64,000 nt of DNA from Glandiceps talaboti. Its lineage: Eukaryota; Hemichordata; Enteropneusta; Spengelidae. Location: the NCBI RefSeq assembly GCF_964340395.1, contig NC_135563.1, positions 22,949,809 to 23,013,808 of the forward strand, read 5' to 3'. This document shows positions 1 through 51,336 of this stretch, in pieces (positions within the stretch are counted from its first letter, which is position 1; every line of letters starts with the position of its first letter). Under the pieces are notes generated by a model that had not been told where the DNA came from, did no database searches, and worked only from the letters and a program-made list of their open reading frames with translations. Position numbers and translations under genes: made by a program.

Positions 1-1369
1 TTACAAGTCATTGAGAATGACATAGTCCCCGCTATGATTGGGTTTTAAGGAACTGGCAGTTTATGTTGTCATTTTCTTGATATCACTACTCTGATCACGC
101 AACAACACTTGTGAACCTAAATCAAACAGACTTTGATATGTTGTGTCTGCTCGTTGGCCATGGGACATGCCTACTCTTCAAGATGACATGATGGAATAAA
201 CCATTCAACAATAAAGGATGGGTCAGGTATGGGGGGGGGGGGGCCTGTTCAAGCATGTCTGAGTTATGGCTTTGGACATGGAAAATTCGCAAACAAAATG
301 GCTGCCAGGCAGCCATATTGGATCGTATCACAACGAAAATGGAGATGCACATGTATGTCATAGAACAGTGTCCTAATACCAACTTTGAATGATCCATTAC
401 TAATCTCTGATTTGGGCTTATTTCTATTACAATGTTTACCTCTACCACTGTAACTGTAGTAAATTGGTGATTTACACTGTCACCATTAGGATGATTCTTT
501 GTTCATGTAGTTTGTATGTTTTAATTCTTGAAACCTGACTATACAGTTTCAATGTTTACATTTGTCATACCAATCAATGACATTGACAAGTGTCTATTTC
601 TTCTCACACACATTTTTATCAAAACAAGCCAATTTCTGTGTATATCAAATATCCTTTATCATGTCATAGGCACATCAATATCACTTTACACAACTGATTA
701 GATTTGAAGTCATAGCGTTGAAAAAAAATATACAATTGCACAGGGCAGTTGCTATGGCAACAATTGCACAAGGCAGTTGCTAAGGATACAATGTTGTGAA
801 GTTTTGACAATAGCTTAGCAACTGTTGCTATGACATCAAAAACATAAGGGTCCCTGACATTGTACACTTCTGCATACACTCAGAATTTTTTTTTTGCTGT
901 TGTGTTTGTCTTCCACTAAAATGAAGTCCAAGAGAAAAACAAAAACACTTTACAAGACTAGTTCACATAGTACTTGAAATAGATTTCTTGTCAAAGCTTT
1001 TGCAGTGAAATCTAATAGGCCTTTCAAAAAATTGCCATGGTGATGTTCTACTTCCTGTCTGTGTGTACCCTGGGGTATGCATGGTATTGGTTAATTTGTT
1101 AATCATAGAGCACTGCTGCTTTCCTCGATGTCTGAACAATACGAAAAACATCACTGATGTACACTTCTACAGAATACCAAGGTACAAATCTCTTAAGAAA
1201 CAGTACTCTGAGGTGACGATACCCCAATTTCTCTGAATTTCCTGTTTGCAGTCTGGAATGGCCTACTTTATCAGCTGACAATAATTATTGTTAGTTACAC
1301 CAAATTCCTTGAAAATTAAGTATTTTTTAGTACTTCTTTCTTATATTGATTAGATGTAATAAACTGTCA
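1..1369. other. Noncoding flank downstream of SLF2
   Basis: No coding exon is supported. About 90-200 is a copy of an interspersed repeat also present at about 7815-7965 (shared core ACAACACTTGTGAACCTAAA). A run of 14 G occurs at 231-244. The remainder is unique AT-rich DNA. Confidence 0.5.
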
Positions 1370-2647
1370 TTACAGGTCTAAGGTTGATGAACAGGTCTGT
1401 ATAATGGCAACAGTCATTGTTACAGGACTGTATTAGGGCAAGTCATATTATTACAGGTCTGAATTATGGCAACAGTCATATTGTTACAGGTCTGAATTAT
1501 GGCAACAGTCGTATCGTTACAGGTCTGTATTACGACATTAGCCACGCTGTTACAGGTCTGTATTACGGTGATATCAATGTTGTCGCAGGTCTGTATTATG
1601 ACATTAGCCATGTTGTTACAGGTCTGTATTATGGTGATATCAATGTTGTCGCAGGTCTGTATTATGACATTAGCCATGTTGTTACAGGTCTATGTTACAG
1701 CAATAACCACATTATGCCAATCTTACTGTTACAGGCCAGTATTATGGTGATAGTCATGTTGTTACTGGTCTGATTACAGCAAATCAAGTTTAATACAGAC
1801 ATGTATTATGGCAATATTGTTACAGGTCTGTATCATAGCAATGGCCATGTTGTTACAGGTCTGTATTATGACATCATGTTGTTACAGGCCTGTATTATAG
1901 CAATGGCCATGTTTTACAGGTCTGTATTATGACATGTCATGTTGTTACAGGCCTGTATCATAGCAATGGCCATCTTTTTACAGGTCTGTATTATGACATC
2001 ATGTTGTTACAGGCCTGTATTATAGCAATGGCCATGTTTTACAGGTCTGTATTATGACAGGTCATGTTGTTACAGGCCTGTATCATAGCAATGGCCATGT
2101 TGTTACAGGCCTGTATTACAGCAATGGCCATGTTTTACAGGTCTGTATTATGACATGTCATGTTGTTACAGGCCTGTATTACAGCAATGGCCATGTTGTT
2201 ACAGTACTATATTTATGATGTCATGTTTGTTACAGGCCTGTATTATAGCAATGGCCATGTGTTTACAGGTCTGTATTATGACATGTCATGTTGTTACAGG
2301 CCTGTATTATAGCAATGGCCATGTGTTTACAGGTCTGTTTTATGACATGTCATGTTATTACAGGCCTGTATTATAGCAATGGCCATGGTGTTTACAGGTC
2401 TGTTTTATGACATGTCATGTTATTACAGGCTTGTATTATAGCAATGGCCATGTTGTTACAGGTCTGTTTTATGACATGTCATGTTATTACAGGCTTGTAT
2501 TATAGCAATGGCCATGTGTTTACAGGTCTGTTTTATGACATGTCATGTTATTACAGGCTTGTATTATAGCAATGGCCATGTTGTTACAGGTCTATATTAT
2601 GACGTCATGTTGTTACAGGCCTGTATTACAGCAATAGTCATGTACAT
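1370..2647. repeat. Minisatellite, alternating two-part unit of about 62 bp
   Basis: The core ACAGGTCTGTATTATGACAT alternates with ACAGGCCTGTATTATAGCAA joined by CATGTTGTT. The first 400 bp use a shorter 36-45 bp version; the rest alternates the two halves. It lies downstream of SLF2. Confidence 0.95.
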
Positions 2648-2804
2648 TGTATGTTGGTAATTACCAACATACATCCATGGCCAGGCCCACAGGTGAGTTG
2701 TCTGATAAGTGAAAATGAAAATTTAACACTTTTTTTTGAGTACTGGAAGACACCATCACCAGTTTCTGTTAGCAAGTGTCAATATTCTGACCACACACAA
2801 TGTC

Positions 2805-2810
2805 TTTATT
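2805..2810 (-). terminator. Candidate SLF2 polyadenylation signal
   Basis: AATAAA on the minus strand is the first canonical signal I find below the SLF2 stop (3245), giving a 3' UTR of about 440 nt that ends before the 1.37-2.65 kb repeat array. Confidence 0.35.
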
Positions 2811-3244
2811 ACGTCGTGCTTCTCTCCTTGAACTTACATTTAAAAAAAATTAAAAATCACTCCCTAGTGCAATGATTCCTGTAGTACAATGACTCCCTAG
2901 TACAATGATTCTTCTCATCTTTCAACCTTTCTGTGTTAGTTGAAACATTTCCACTTGTCTCTTTACTCTTTATGCATAATACACTGAACAGACTTTCGTA
3001 CATGACAACAATCTGTCTATTATTGATGCTGAAGGCTAAATGGTTTCAAATAAGTCTTCCAAGAAAGTTATCAGCATTTTGAAACAAGATGAATATTCTA
3101 TTAAGGCTAGATGGTTTAACTACACTGTCTGATACAAGACAAACTGTGTAATAAAGGTACAGAAGGGTAGCCAAGACTGAAGTCAATACTATAAATGTCA
3201 CAGCTCTTCATGAAAATCTGCCATCAACTGGACTTTTGAGTCTC

Positions 3245-41300
<38,056 letters not shown>

Positions 41301-42427
41301 GATGTCGTTCACACACCTCCCGCCATCAATGTTAAACACTTCCGGGTAAATTTACGCGCTCGGAACTACATTATGGTGACCATACTCGTCAGTACAAATG
41401 TTACTACAGTGGTCTTTTGATGAATGAAGACGATTTTGCAAATGCACTAAGAACTGAGCATGGTACATAAACCAAATATGACGCAATGTTGTGTTCAGGT
41501 ATTATAATGCCGTTCCACGTCTTGGTGAAAAAAATGTAATATCAAATATCATTAAGGTTCTCATTCACTACGATATCCACCTCAAATTCATTCTCAAAAG
41601 GAGTTAGCTCGAAATCAGTATGTATGGCAAGATAAAATATCGTCAAAAACTTGAAGATCCTTGCACGTACCCACCAAGAGGCCGTGGCTCCATATTTCGC
41701 TGCTTCAGTAGAAATACATGTTAGTTATGGTTAGATACAATGAGATAGATTCCAACATGTACCCGTATTTCTTGAATATTTTCTAGATTTAGACAATCAC
41801 TGTCACATTTACCAAATGCATTACAACCCCCTGACATCAGACTAGACATCAAACACGGAGTGTAAAAACACAAGATCTAAGGCCAGCGTATATATTTTTT
41901 TTAAAGATGAAAACTAAAATGTAATAACATCATGTAATGTATGACAAAATGTAGAACTGCTCTGTGACAGCAGTGTAAAGTGTAAATACATCACAGATTT
42001 ACAGTTGAAAATCTACTCTCGTGGAAACATAATGTAATTGCACTAGTTCGATCAATGAGTGTGAAATGTTGGGGGAATGGGTCATCCTTTTTTAATAGCC
42101 ATCCTATTGCTTTCCAAGGGAGGCGTCGGAAACATAATTTTGTCATGATATCTAAAAAATCCACCACCCCTCCTGAAGAACTGACCTGTCCCTTGTCTAT
42201 AATATTTCATATATATATATCATTAATACACATTTTATTTGTATACTCGTTTATTCATTTTGTCTATTTACAACAACGACATCATTAATTACCACTCGCC
42301 AGATGTTGTTGATCTTATCTCAGTCGAGTTCATGAGCCCGCAATGATCTAACGAATATGGCTACGGATATATTTTACACTCTCAATCTAAAGCCTATATT
42401 GAGGTCGATAATGCAGAGTAATCAAAC
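41301..42427. promoter_or_regulatory. Divergent SLF2/DDRGK1 intergenic promoter region
   Basis: The start codons of SLF2 (minus) and DDRGK1 (plus) are 1.1 kb apart, so both promoters must lie here. The stretch is mostly unique sequence and, unlike its surroundings, free of minisatellites. The SLF2-proximal part is richer in CpG (ACGCGCTCGGAAC near 41353). No TATA box is convincingly placed. A six-codon upstream frame precedes SLF2 (41326-41309). Confidence 0.55.
41309..41326 (-). promoter_or_regulatory. Candidate upstream ORF in the SLF2 5' leader
   Basis: ATGGCGGGAGGTGTGTGA encodes MAGGV and stops 8 nt before the SLF2 start codon. The ATG has G at +4. It would be translated only if the transcription start lies upstream of 41326, which the sequence does not show. 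Confidence 0.4.
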
Positions 42428-45400
42428 ATGGCGGATGTTGATGTACTAACTTGGACTCTCGTAGCGGCTGCTGCATTTATAACAGCTGTTCTCTTCTTCG
42501 TCAGCAGATATCAAGATGACAGTAGGTTACATTCAGAACCTTTTTATATTTACGCGATTTCGTATTCAAATTTGGGCCTCATTTTACTATGGGAGCGGAA
42601 TAAAGCTACCCATATAGTTCCAACTTACAATTTAAAACAGTGTCACTCAGTTCAGTAGACTATGGACGTGGACATGGACTATTTCAGTTCGTTCGTATGA
42701 GTTCGGATTGTAATTGTGTAGCGGCAATAATTGTAGCTTTGGTTTTATTTACAATATTTTTTTATATATTTTATTTTGTGTGACTCAACAGTGTTCGTTT
42801 TACTGTTTGTTTTCTTTGCAACGGTTCTAGCGGAGGAGCGAGAGCGACGTTGCGAAACCGCTACTGCATCTACTATGATTGTAGTAATAGTGCCACTGTT
42901 AGTTTTACGGTACTCTGGCAATCGGAACTCACAGTAACGTAAAACCGTGGAGGTATAAGCCTCCATGGTAAAACTGATAACGTGCCACAGTTAATGTACC
43001 TACCCCAGTAAATATATGGAGATTTGCTTACATGTATTTCCACCCCCAACTTGGAATCAATCATACCAGAGGCCCAGTCTCTTTGACACTTTACTAGATA
43101 GACCAAGATCTATAATTCAACACAGGCTATCTTATTGTCTCTCTAGATCATGATGATGACGATGAAGTTGATGACGATAAAGATAATGACGATGACAGCT
43201 CTCATATATTCACAACTAAACTTTATAAACATAAAACAATGCACGCAACATATGTGTTATTTTCCAACCAATCAGAGTGAACCTTATGAAAGTCTTCATG
43301 CCATACCAAAATATTAGAAAGTACATGTAATGTAGAAATCCTATTCTCTTCACAGCAAAGGAAAAAGAAAGAAAACCACGTAATCAAGCTGCAGCAGCAG
43401 GAGGTCGTCCTCAGCATGGTGGTCCAGTCGGTGCAAGAGCCAGGAGAGGAAGAACAGCACAAGCCAGGATGAGAAGACAAGCACATCAAGATGAAGATGA
43501 TGAAGATGATAATTGTATGTTTACTTTGTACAATACAATAACAGATCCCCTGTTACTTGTTAGGACCAGTGTGGCATAATTGGGGTATTTGAAGTGTTCT
43601 GTGTGGCTGTAGTTTCAAAAGTGTACACATTGAAAATGCAGCAGAAAACAAAACAACCACAGATACAAATGTCCTGAGTACCTATACTGCCACTCTAATT
43701 ACAAATTACAATGTACGTGCCAATGAGTTCTGTTATAACAATTTCTTCATGATCCCGTTACTCAGTATTTAAATAGTTGGCTGTATGTACATTTATCAAT
43801 ATAATTGCTTGAACCCAGTCCAAATTTTAAAGAATTTATGGACCATTACTGAAAAATATTTTGAATAAATCGTTATGTTGCAAGGGATGCTGAAAAGAGA
43901 CTTGTATGTCTCTAGCTAAGCAGTGGGATGGACTCTGTTGATTACTCTGCTTGGCTGAGCCACTCATATATGTATTTATGACCACTTTACCTGTATTTTA
44001 TCATTGAGCCACTCATACATTGAATGTATGACCACATGACCTGTATTTTGTAGTTCAGCCACTCATATGTTGCAATACTGATCATATCACCTACTCTTTC
44101 TGACTATGTCAATTATATCATAGAATACTTGACCTATGACCTCAACTATTGTCATTACTCTATAGATGATATGGATGAAGAGGGTGAAGTCTTAGATGAT
44201 CCTACACTTCAAGACGGTAGCAAAATAGGCAAGAAGAAAATGAGGAAATTAGAGGAGAAAGCATACAAAAGAGAAATGAGAGAGGTATGAACCTTTACAC
44301 TAATTGGGATAACACACACACACACACACACACATGCACACACACACACACACACACACATACATACATACATACATACATACATACACACACATACACA
44401 CACATACATACATACATACACACATGCATAGATACATATATACTAGTACATGTATACATACATACATACATACATACATACATACATACATACATACATA
44501 CATACATACATACATACATACATACATACATACATACATACATGCATACATACATACATACATACATCACATACGTACGTACGTACGTACGTACATACAT
44601 GCATGCACGCACGCACACACAGACATACATACATACATACATACATACATACATACATACATACATACATACATACATACATCACACATCACTCATAAAT
44701 ATACATACAAAAATATATTGAGTTTGAATTAGATATGATACTGGTATGGTAGAAAGATTGTCAACATTGTTACAAGGAAATGGTAGTGATTCAGTTGATC
44801 TAGCTAATTCTACTACCATATTGAGAGTAATCCAATGCATTATGTACAGTATCACTCATGGAAGGGGGGCGTTTCCAGTTTGTGTATCTTTCTGTCCGGT
44901 AAATGTTAAATAGTGAAATAGCAGGTATGTTAGAGTATGGATATATACAATGTGTTGGACTTGTTTTAATTTAACAACATACATTAGTTTCACAAACATT
45001 TTTTTTGTTACAGAGAGACCAAGAAGAAAGAGAGGAGAGAAAAAGACGCCAAGAACAGATGGAAAAACAGAGGAAAAAAGATGACGAAAGGAGAGACCAA
45101 GAGGAGAAAGAAAGGGTATTGTTGACTTGAAAAGAAGTCTTTATACCTAACATATAGTACAAGTATTTATCACAGAACTAGAATTGGAGTCATAGTTTTC
45201 TCTTCATTCATAAGCAAATTCTTTAAAGTATTGACATTTGTTGATGACTTGAATACAAGATTCTCTGAGAGTGATTTAATTTGAAACCATTTAATGAAAT
45301 ACATGACTTGCCTGACTACCATACTTACCATCTGTAAACAAGGTATTGAATTCAATGTGACTACCATACTTACCATCTGTAAACAAAGTATTAAATTCAA

Positions 45401-48400
45401 TGTGACTACCACACTTACCATCTGTAAACAAAGTATTAAATTCAATGTGACTACCACACTTACCATCTATAATTAAATTCAATGTGACTACCACACTTAC
45501 CATCTGTAAACAAAGTATTAAATTCAATGTGACTACCACACTTACCATCTGTAAACAAAGTATTAAATTCAATGTGACTACCACACTTACCATCTGTAAA
45601 CAAGGTATTAAATTCAGTGTGTGACTTACCTGTACATTTGTGTTATGTTGTTTGATTTGTAGGAAGAAGAAGAAAGAAAGATAAAAGAAGAAGAAGAAAG
45701 GCAAGAATATGAAGAGTATCTGAAGTTGAAAGAAAGTTTTGTGGTTGAAGATGAAGGCCATGAAAATATACTTACAGAATCAGAGGTAAGACAAACAGAA
45801 TTGGAATGACAAAAGTGAATATATATTATAACTCCTGCAATATGTTGTACAAAATCTTTTTGAATATTTAACCTATGACCTACAGGCCACCGATTTGCTC
45901 AGCTTTTTGCTATTTGTCAGCCTCTAGTCACAGTTTCAGAAATATATCACATGTCTCTTTTGTTATCCTGTGATTGTGTGTAATTATTTTATGGCTATAT
46001 GTGTATTATAATAATAATTTTTATAATAATAATTTATTCCCACGTACAAAAAATTTGATTACAGAACAGAACAAAATATCCTTATGTCTATACAATAAAC
46101 GTGTTATTCAGGAAAAGGGGTGTGGAAGTAGTTGTTACACAACTAATCGAGTCCTCCCCTCACAAAACATGTGACACTCATCATATTCCTTTATTGTGCG
46201 ATGAATAAAATAAATTTGTGAAGTTTGCATAAATTAATGTTAAAAGCCTCTTGAAGTGAAACGACTAAAACCTGTGTAACGGATTCAAATTAATTTCTGT
46301 ATATTCCCTGCACAATATTGAAACACTAGAGACCCCTTCAGCTCTTCTAATCTGTAAATGGAAAATTATGTAAAAATGCACACAAATATCTCATGAAAGG
46401 AAAGATGATTAATAAAATCAGTTACAGTTCACCTTGGGAAATAAAATCGATGGAAAAAATGAAGTATATGGAGGGTTAGAGGTGTATTATCGAAGGGCAT
46501 AGGAAAATCATAAACAATAATATAATGTAAATAATTAGCAATCATCTATTAGCCTTTATATGCTTTCTTTTGCCTCCTTTATACACTTATGCCTTTGATA
46601 TTATTAGTTACATAAATTGATCACTGTTACAATTATCAGTAAGAATAATAATGGGTCTACTAGTTTTGCTGTAACTATGTTGATACATGTTTTGATGAGG
46701 CCAAAAATGAAATAATCAAACTAAGTTTCTAAGACACTGTCCCTGTTCTTTGTCAATCAGACAGAATGTATGTACATGTATTCCAATTATTAAATGCTAT
46801 TTTGTTTTCATTTTATTTTTTGATGTTTACAGTCACAGTCTTTGCTTCAAGAGTTTATAGACCACATTAAAAAGAATAAAGTGGTGATTCTGGAAGAACT
46901 TGGTGCACACTTTAACCTGAGGACACAGGTAATGTACACATAATGAGATCATGAATAATGTAGTTCTGCATAGCAGCAATGTAGAATTTGTGCAGTCCTG
47001 CATAGCAGCAATGTAGAATTTGTGCAGTCCTGCATAGGAGCAATGTAGAATTTATGTAGTCCTGCATAGGAGCAATGTAGAATTTGTGTAGTCCTGCATA
47101 GCAGCAATGTAGAATTTGTGTAGTCCTGCATAGGAGCAATGTAGAATTTGTGCAGTCCTGCATAGGAGCAATGTAGAATTTATGTAGTCCTGCATAGGAG
47201 CAATGTAGAATTTGTGTAGTCCTGCATAGCAGCAATGTAGAATTTGTGTAGTCCTGCATAGGAGCAATGTAGAATTTATGTAGTCCTGCATAGCAGCAAT
47301 GTAGAATTTATGTAGTCCTGCATAGCAGCAATGTAGAATTTATGTAGTCCTGCATAGGAGCAATGTAGAATTTGTGTAGTCCTGCATAGCAGCAATGTAG
47401 AATTTGTTCAGTCCTGCATAGCAGCAATTTAGAATTTGTGTAGTCCTGCATAGCAGCAATGTAGAATTTGTTCAGTCCTGCATAGGAGCAATGTAAAATT
47501 TGTGCAGTCCTGCATAGGAGCAATGTAGAATTTATGTAATCCTGCATAGCAGCAATGTAGAATTTATGTAGTCCTGCATAGCAGCAATGTAGAATTTATG
47601 TAGTCCTGCATAGCAGCAATGTAGAATATGTGCAGTCCTGCATAGCAGCAATGTAGAATTTGTGTAGTCCTGCATAGCAGCAATGTAGAATTTATGTAGT
47701 CCTGCATAGGAGCAATGTAGAATTTGTGTAGTCCTGAATAGGAGCAATGTAGATTTTGTGTAGTCCTGCATAGCAGCAATGTAGAATTTGTGTATTCCTG
47801 CATAGGAGCAATATAAAATTTGTGTAGTCCTGCATAGCAGCAATGTAGAATTTGTGTAGTCCTGAATAGGAGCAATGTAGGATTTGTGCAGTCCTGCATA
47901 GGAGCAATGTAGAATTTATGTAATCCTGCATAGCAGCAATGTAGAATTTATGTAGTCCTGCATAGCAGCAATGTAGAATTTATGTAGTCCTGCATAGCAG
48001 CAATGTAGAATATGTGCAGTCCTGCATAGCAGCAATGTAGAATTTGTGTAGTCCTGCATAGCAGCAATGTAGAATTTATGTAGTCCTGCATAGGAGCAAT
48101 GTAGAATTTGTGTAGTCCTGAATAGGAGCAATGTAGATTTTGTGTAGTCCTGCATAGCAGCAATGTAGAATTTGTGTATTCCTGCATAGGAGCAATATAA
48201 AATTTGTGTAGTCCTGCATAGCAGCAATGTAGAATTTGTGTAGTCCTGAATAGGAGCAATGTAGGATTTGTGTAGTCCTGCATAGGAGCAATGTAGAATT
48301 TGTGTAGTCCTGCATAGCAGCAATGTAGAATTTGTGTAGTCCTGAATAGGAGCAATGTAGGATTTGTGTTCACTTCTAAATCCATACTTTACTTTTTCAG

Positions 48401-48619
48401 GAGGTCATTAATCGTGTTCAGGACCTCCAATCAGATGGAAAATTGACAGGTGTAATTGATGATAGAGGAAAATTTATCTATATCTCTCAAGAAGAAATGG
48501 ATGCAGTGGCAAAGTTCATCAAACAACGAGGTCGTGTTTCGATAACAGAACTTGCAGAGCATAGTAATATGTTAATTAATCTACAACCTGACACTGTACC
48601 AGAACAAGTCACAGCATAA
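42428..48619 (+). CDS. DDRGK1: DDRGK domain-containing protein 1 (UFBP1); 7 coding exons, 303 aa
   Basis: Exons are 42428-42521, 43356-43514, 44166-44284, 45014-45115, 45663-45785, 46833-46928 and 48401-48619 (stop TAA). All are GT-AG and phases close to 912 nt. Residues 7-25 ([19 protein letters not shown]) form the N-terminal ER signal anchor. Residues 32-120 are basic then acidic; 119-200 are an E/K/R-rich coiled coil. Residues about 200-303 form the C-terminal winged-helix (PCI-like) domain with the naming motif DDRGK at 251-255. Length matches the human protein (314 aa). DDRGK1 recruits the E3 UFL1 (with CDK5RAP3) to the ER surface for UFM1 attachment to ribosomes and in ER-phagy. The start has a good context (AAACATGGCG). 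A 13-codon upstream frame (42411-42449) overlaps the start codon in another phase and may damp translation if included in the mRNA. Confidence 0.97.
44311..44688. repeat. (CA)n and (ACAT)n microsatellite with an ACGT block
   Basis: CA repeats give way to long ACAT tetranucleotide runs in DDRGK1 intron 3, interrupted at 44574-44595 by alternating ACGT (ACGTACGTACGTACGTACGT). Confidence 0.97.
45300..45620. repeat. 45-bp minisatellite, about seven copies
   Basis: The unit is ACCATCTGTAAACAAAGTAT followed by TAAATTCAATGTGACTACCA. One copy near 45470 has lost 16 bp. It lies in DDRGK1 intron 4. Confidence 0.95.
46963..48370. repeat. 32-bp minisatellite, about 44 copies, filling DDRGK1 intron 6
   Basis: The unit is CATAGCAGCAATGTAGAATT followed by TGTGTAGTCCTG. 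About 384 bp (12 units) near 47516-47900 is repeated almost exactly at 47900-48284 with all its private variants. Only about 35 and 30 bp of ordinary intron remain at the two ends. Confidence 0.98.
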
Positions 48620-48639
48620 TGTGTATTATTTAAAAGTCT

Positions 48640-50545
48640 CCCTAGGAGAGAATGTTTATGTATAGATTATAACATAGGGCCTCCATACTACAATGGTCTC
48701 CCTAGGTGAGAGAATGTTGATGTATAGATTATAGTGTAGAGACCTCCATGCTATAATGGTCTCCCTAGGTGAGAGAATGTTGATGTATAGATTATAGTGT
48801 AGAGACCTCCATACTACAATGGTCTCCATAGGAGAGAGAGAGAATGCTGATGTATAGATTATAGCATAGGGCCTCCATGCTACAATGGTCTCCCTAGGGG
48901 AGAGAATGTTGATGTATAGATTATAGTGTAGAGGCCTCCATACTACAATGGTCTCCATAGGAGAGAGAATGCTGATGTATTAGATTATAGCATAGAGGCC
49001 TCCATACTACAGTGGTCTCCCTAGGTGAGAGAATGCTGATGTATTAGATTATAGCATAGAGGCCTCCATACTACAAATGGTCTCCATAGGAGAGAGAGAG
49101 AATGTTGATGTATAGATTATAGTGTAGAGGCCTCCATACTACAGTGGTCTCCCTAGGTGAGAGAATGTTGATGTATAGATTATAGTGTAGAGACCTCCAT
49201 ACTATAATGGTCTCCCTCGGGGAGAGAATGTTGATGTATAGATTATAGTGTAAAGACCTCCATGCTACAATGGTCTCCCTAGGGAAGAGAATTTTGATGT
49301 ATAGATTATAGTGTAGAGACCTCCATACTATAATGGTCTCCCTAGGTGAGAGAATGTTGATGTATAGATTATAGTGTAGAGACCGCCATGCTATAATGGT
49401 CTCCCTAGGAGAGAGAATGTTGATGTATAGATTATAGTGTAGAGACCTCCATGCTATAATGGTCTCCCTAGGTGAGAGAGAATGTTGATGTATAGATTAT
49501 AGTGTAGAGACCTCCATGCTATAATGGTCTCCCTAGGGGAGAGAATGTTGATGTATAGATTATAGTGTAGAGAACTCCATGCTATAATGGTCTCCCTAGG
49601 GGATAGAATGTTGATGTATAGATTATAGTGTAGAGACCTCCATGCTATAATGGTCTCCCTAGGGGATAGAATGTTGATGTATAGATTATAGTGTAGAGAA
49701 CTCCATGCTATAATGGTCTCCCTAGGAGAGAGAGAATGTTGATGTATAGATTATAGTGTAGAGACCTCCATGCTATAATGGTCTCCCTAGGGGAGAGAAT
49801 GTTGATGTATAGATTATAGTGTAGAGACCTCCATGCTATAATGGTCTCCCTAGGAGAGAGAGAATGTTGATGTATAGATTATAGTGTAGAGACCTCCATG
49901 CTATAATGGTCTCCCTAGGGGAGAGAATGTTGATGTATAGATTATAGTGTAGAGACCTCCATGCTATAATGGTCTCCCTAGGAGAGAGAGAATGTTGATG
50001 TATAGATTATAGTGTAGAGACCTCCATGCTATAATGGTCTCCCTAGGGGAGAGAATGTTGATGTATAGATTATAGTGTAGAGACCTCCATGCTATAATGG
50101 TCTCCCTAGGGGAGAGAATGTTGATGTATAGATTATAGTGTAGAGACCTCCATGCTATAATGGTCTCCCTAGGAGAGAGAGAATGTTGATGTATAGATTA
50201 TAGTGTAGAGACCTCCATGCTATAATGGTCTCCCTAGGGGGGAGAATGTTGATGTATAGTTTATAGTGTAGAGACCTCCATGCTATAATGGTCTCCCTAG
50301 GGGAGAGAATGTTGATGTATAGTTTATAGTGTAGAGACCTCCATGCTATAATGGTCTCCCTAGGGGAGAGAATGTTGATGTATAGTTTATAGTGTAGAGA
50401 CCTCCATGCTATAATGGTCTCCCTAGGGGAGAGAATGTTGATGTATAGATTATAGTGTAGAGACCTCCATGCTATAATGGTCTCCCTAGGGGAGAGAATG
50501 TTGATGTATAAATTATAGTGTAGAGACCTCCATGCTATAATGGTA
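48640..50545 (+). repeat. 63-bp minisatellite, about 30 copies, in the probable DDRGK1 3' UTR
   Basis: The array begins about 20 bp after the stop codon. Each unit holds GTAGAGACCTCCATGCTATA, ATGGTCTCCCTAGGGGAGAG and AATGTTGATGTATAGATTAT. The CTCCCTAGGGGAG part is self-complementary, so an RNA copy could form a hairpin in every unit. The only canonical polyadenylation signal follows at 50623. Confidence 0.95.
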
Positions 50546-50622
50546 CTTTGGTGGAGAATATTGATATAACATTCTTGAAAGAGTAAGAACACAGATTCAA
50601 GTGTCACATTGTTTTGTTATTT

Positions 50623-50628
50623 AATAAA
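50623..50628 (+). terminator. Likely DDRGK1 polyadenylation signal
   Basis: AATAAA followed by a T/G-rich stretch is the first canonical signal on the plus strand after the DDRGK1 stop at 48619. The 3' UTR would then be about 2 kb and include the whole 63-bp repeat array. Confidence 0.55.
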
Positions 50629-51235
50629 AAAAGTTTTATGAACGTTTCTGTCTTTTATTGATATTTTCTTATTGATGCATGTTACTATGTACTTTCCTAG
50701 GTGCCTATTACATAATAAAAAAATATGGAATTATTGTAATCTATCCTACTGGACTTGTTATGTTTAGTGGTGACAGTTTGATGTCCAATCACAGACACTT
50801 CTTCAGGCTGACTAATGATATGGTAACAATTCAACTCTTTGTCATATGTCGCCAACCACCTGTTGCCACATTCAGGATAGAATATGAAACTGTTGTCACT
50901 TAAAACAACAGCTAGGACAGACTGTTATTATTTCACATTTATAACTTCCCAATGAGTGACCTGGATGATGATTTAGAACATTCATAAACATATAAAATAA
51001 ATGCTGGAAATGGTGGGTGGTGGTGGGAGTATTTGATTGCATCTATGGTCCAGAAATAAGATGTTATCAAAATGTGATGAACTGACTAAAGTGAAGTGTA
51101 TAGATAGTGAGTGATAATGAGGATATGCAACTTGCATCAAATCACAGCCCTGATTAGTAGATCTTGTCCTAAATATCAAAGGAGGTGGTAAGTCATGACC
51201 TGCACCATGGAAATCACCTATCTTTACATGTATTA

Positions 51236-51336
51236 GTCTGTAAGGTACGCCGTGATGGAGCGCCCTCAAACATCGGCCAACCCCTAATGTGTGAGAGGAG
51301 GCCGGTGAGGGCGAAACATCACGACGTATCTTACAG
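51236..51336. mobile_element. 101-bp palindromic insertion with 15-bp direct-repeat flanks
   Basis: CTGTAAGGTACGCCGTGATG and CGCCCTCA at the left are mirrored by TGAGGGCG and CATCACGACGTATCTTACAG at the right. The perfect direct repeat TCTTTACATGTATTA flanks it at 51221-51235 and 51337-51351. Confidence 0.8.

Noticed and set aside
44287-44732. Histidine/tyrosine/threonine repeat proteins
   Set aside because: They are translations of (ACAT)n; all frames are open.
46963-48385. Coding gene with repeated [13 protein letters not shown] peptides on the minus strand
   Set aside because: The frames are open only because a 32-bp unit lacks stops in several phases; the region is an intron of DDRGK1 on the other strand.
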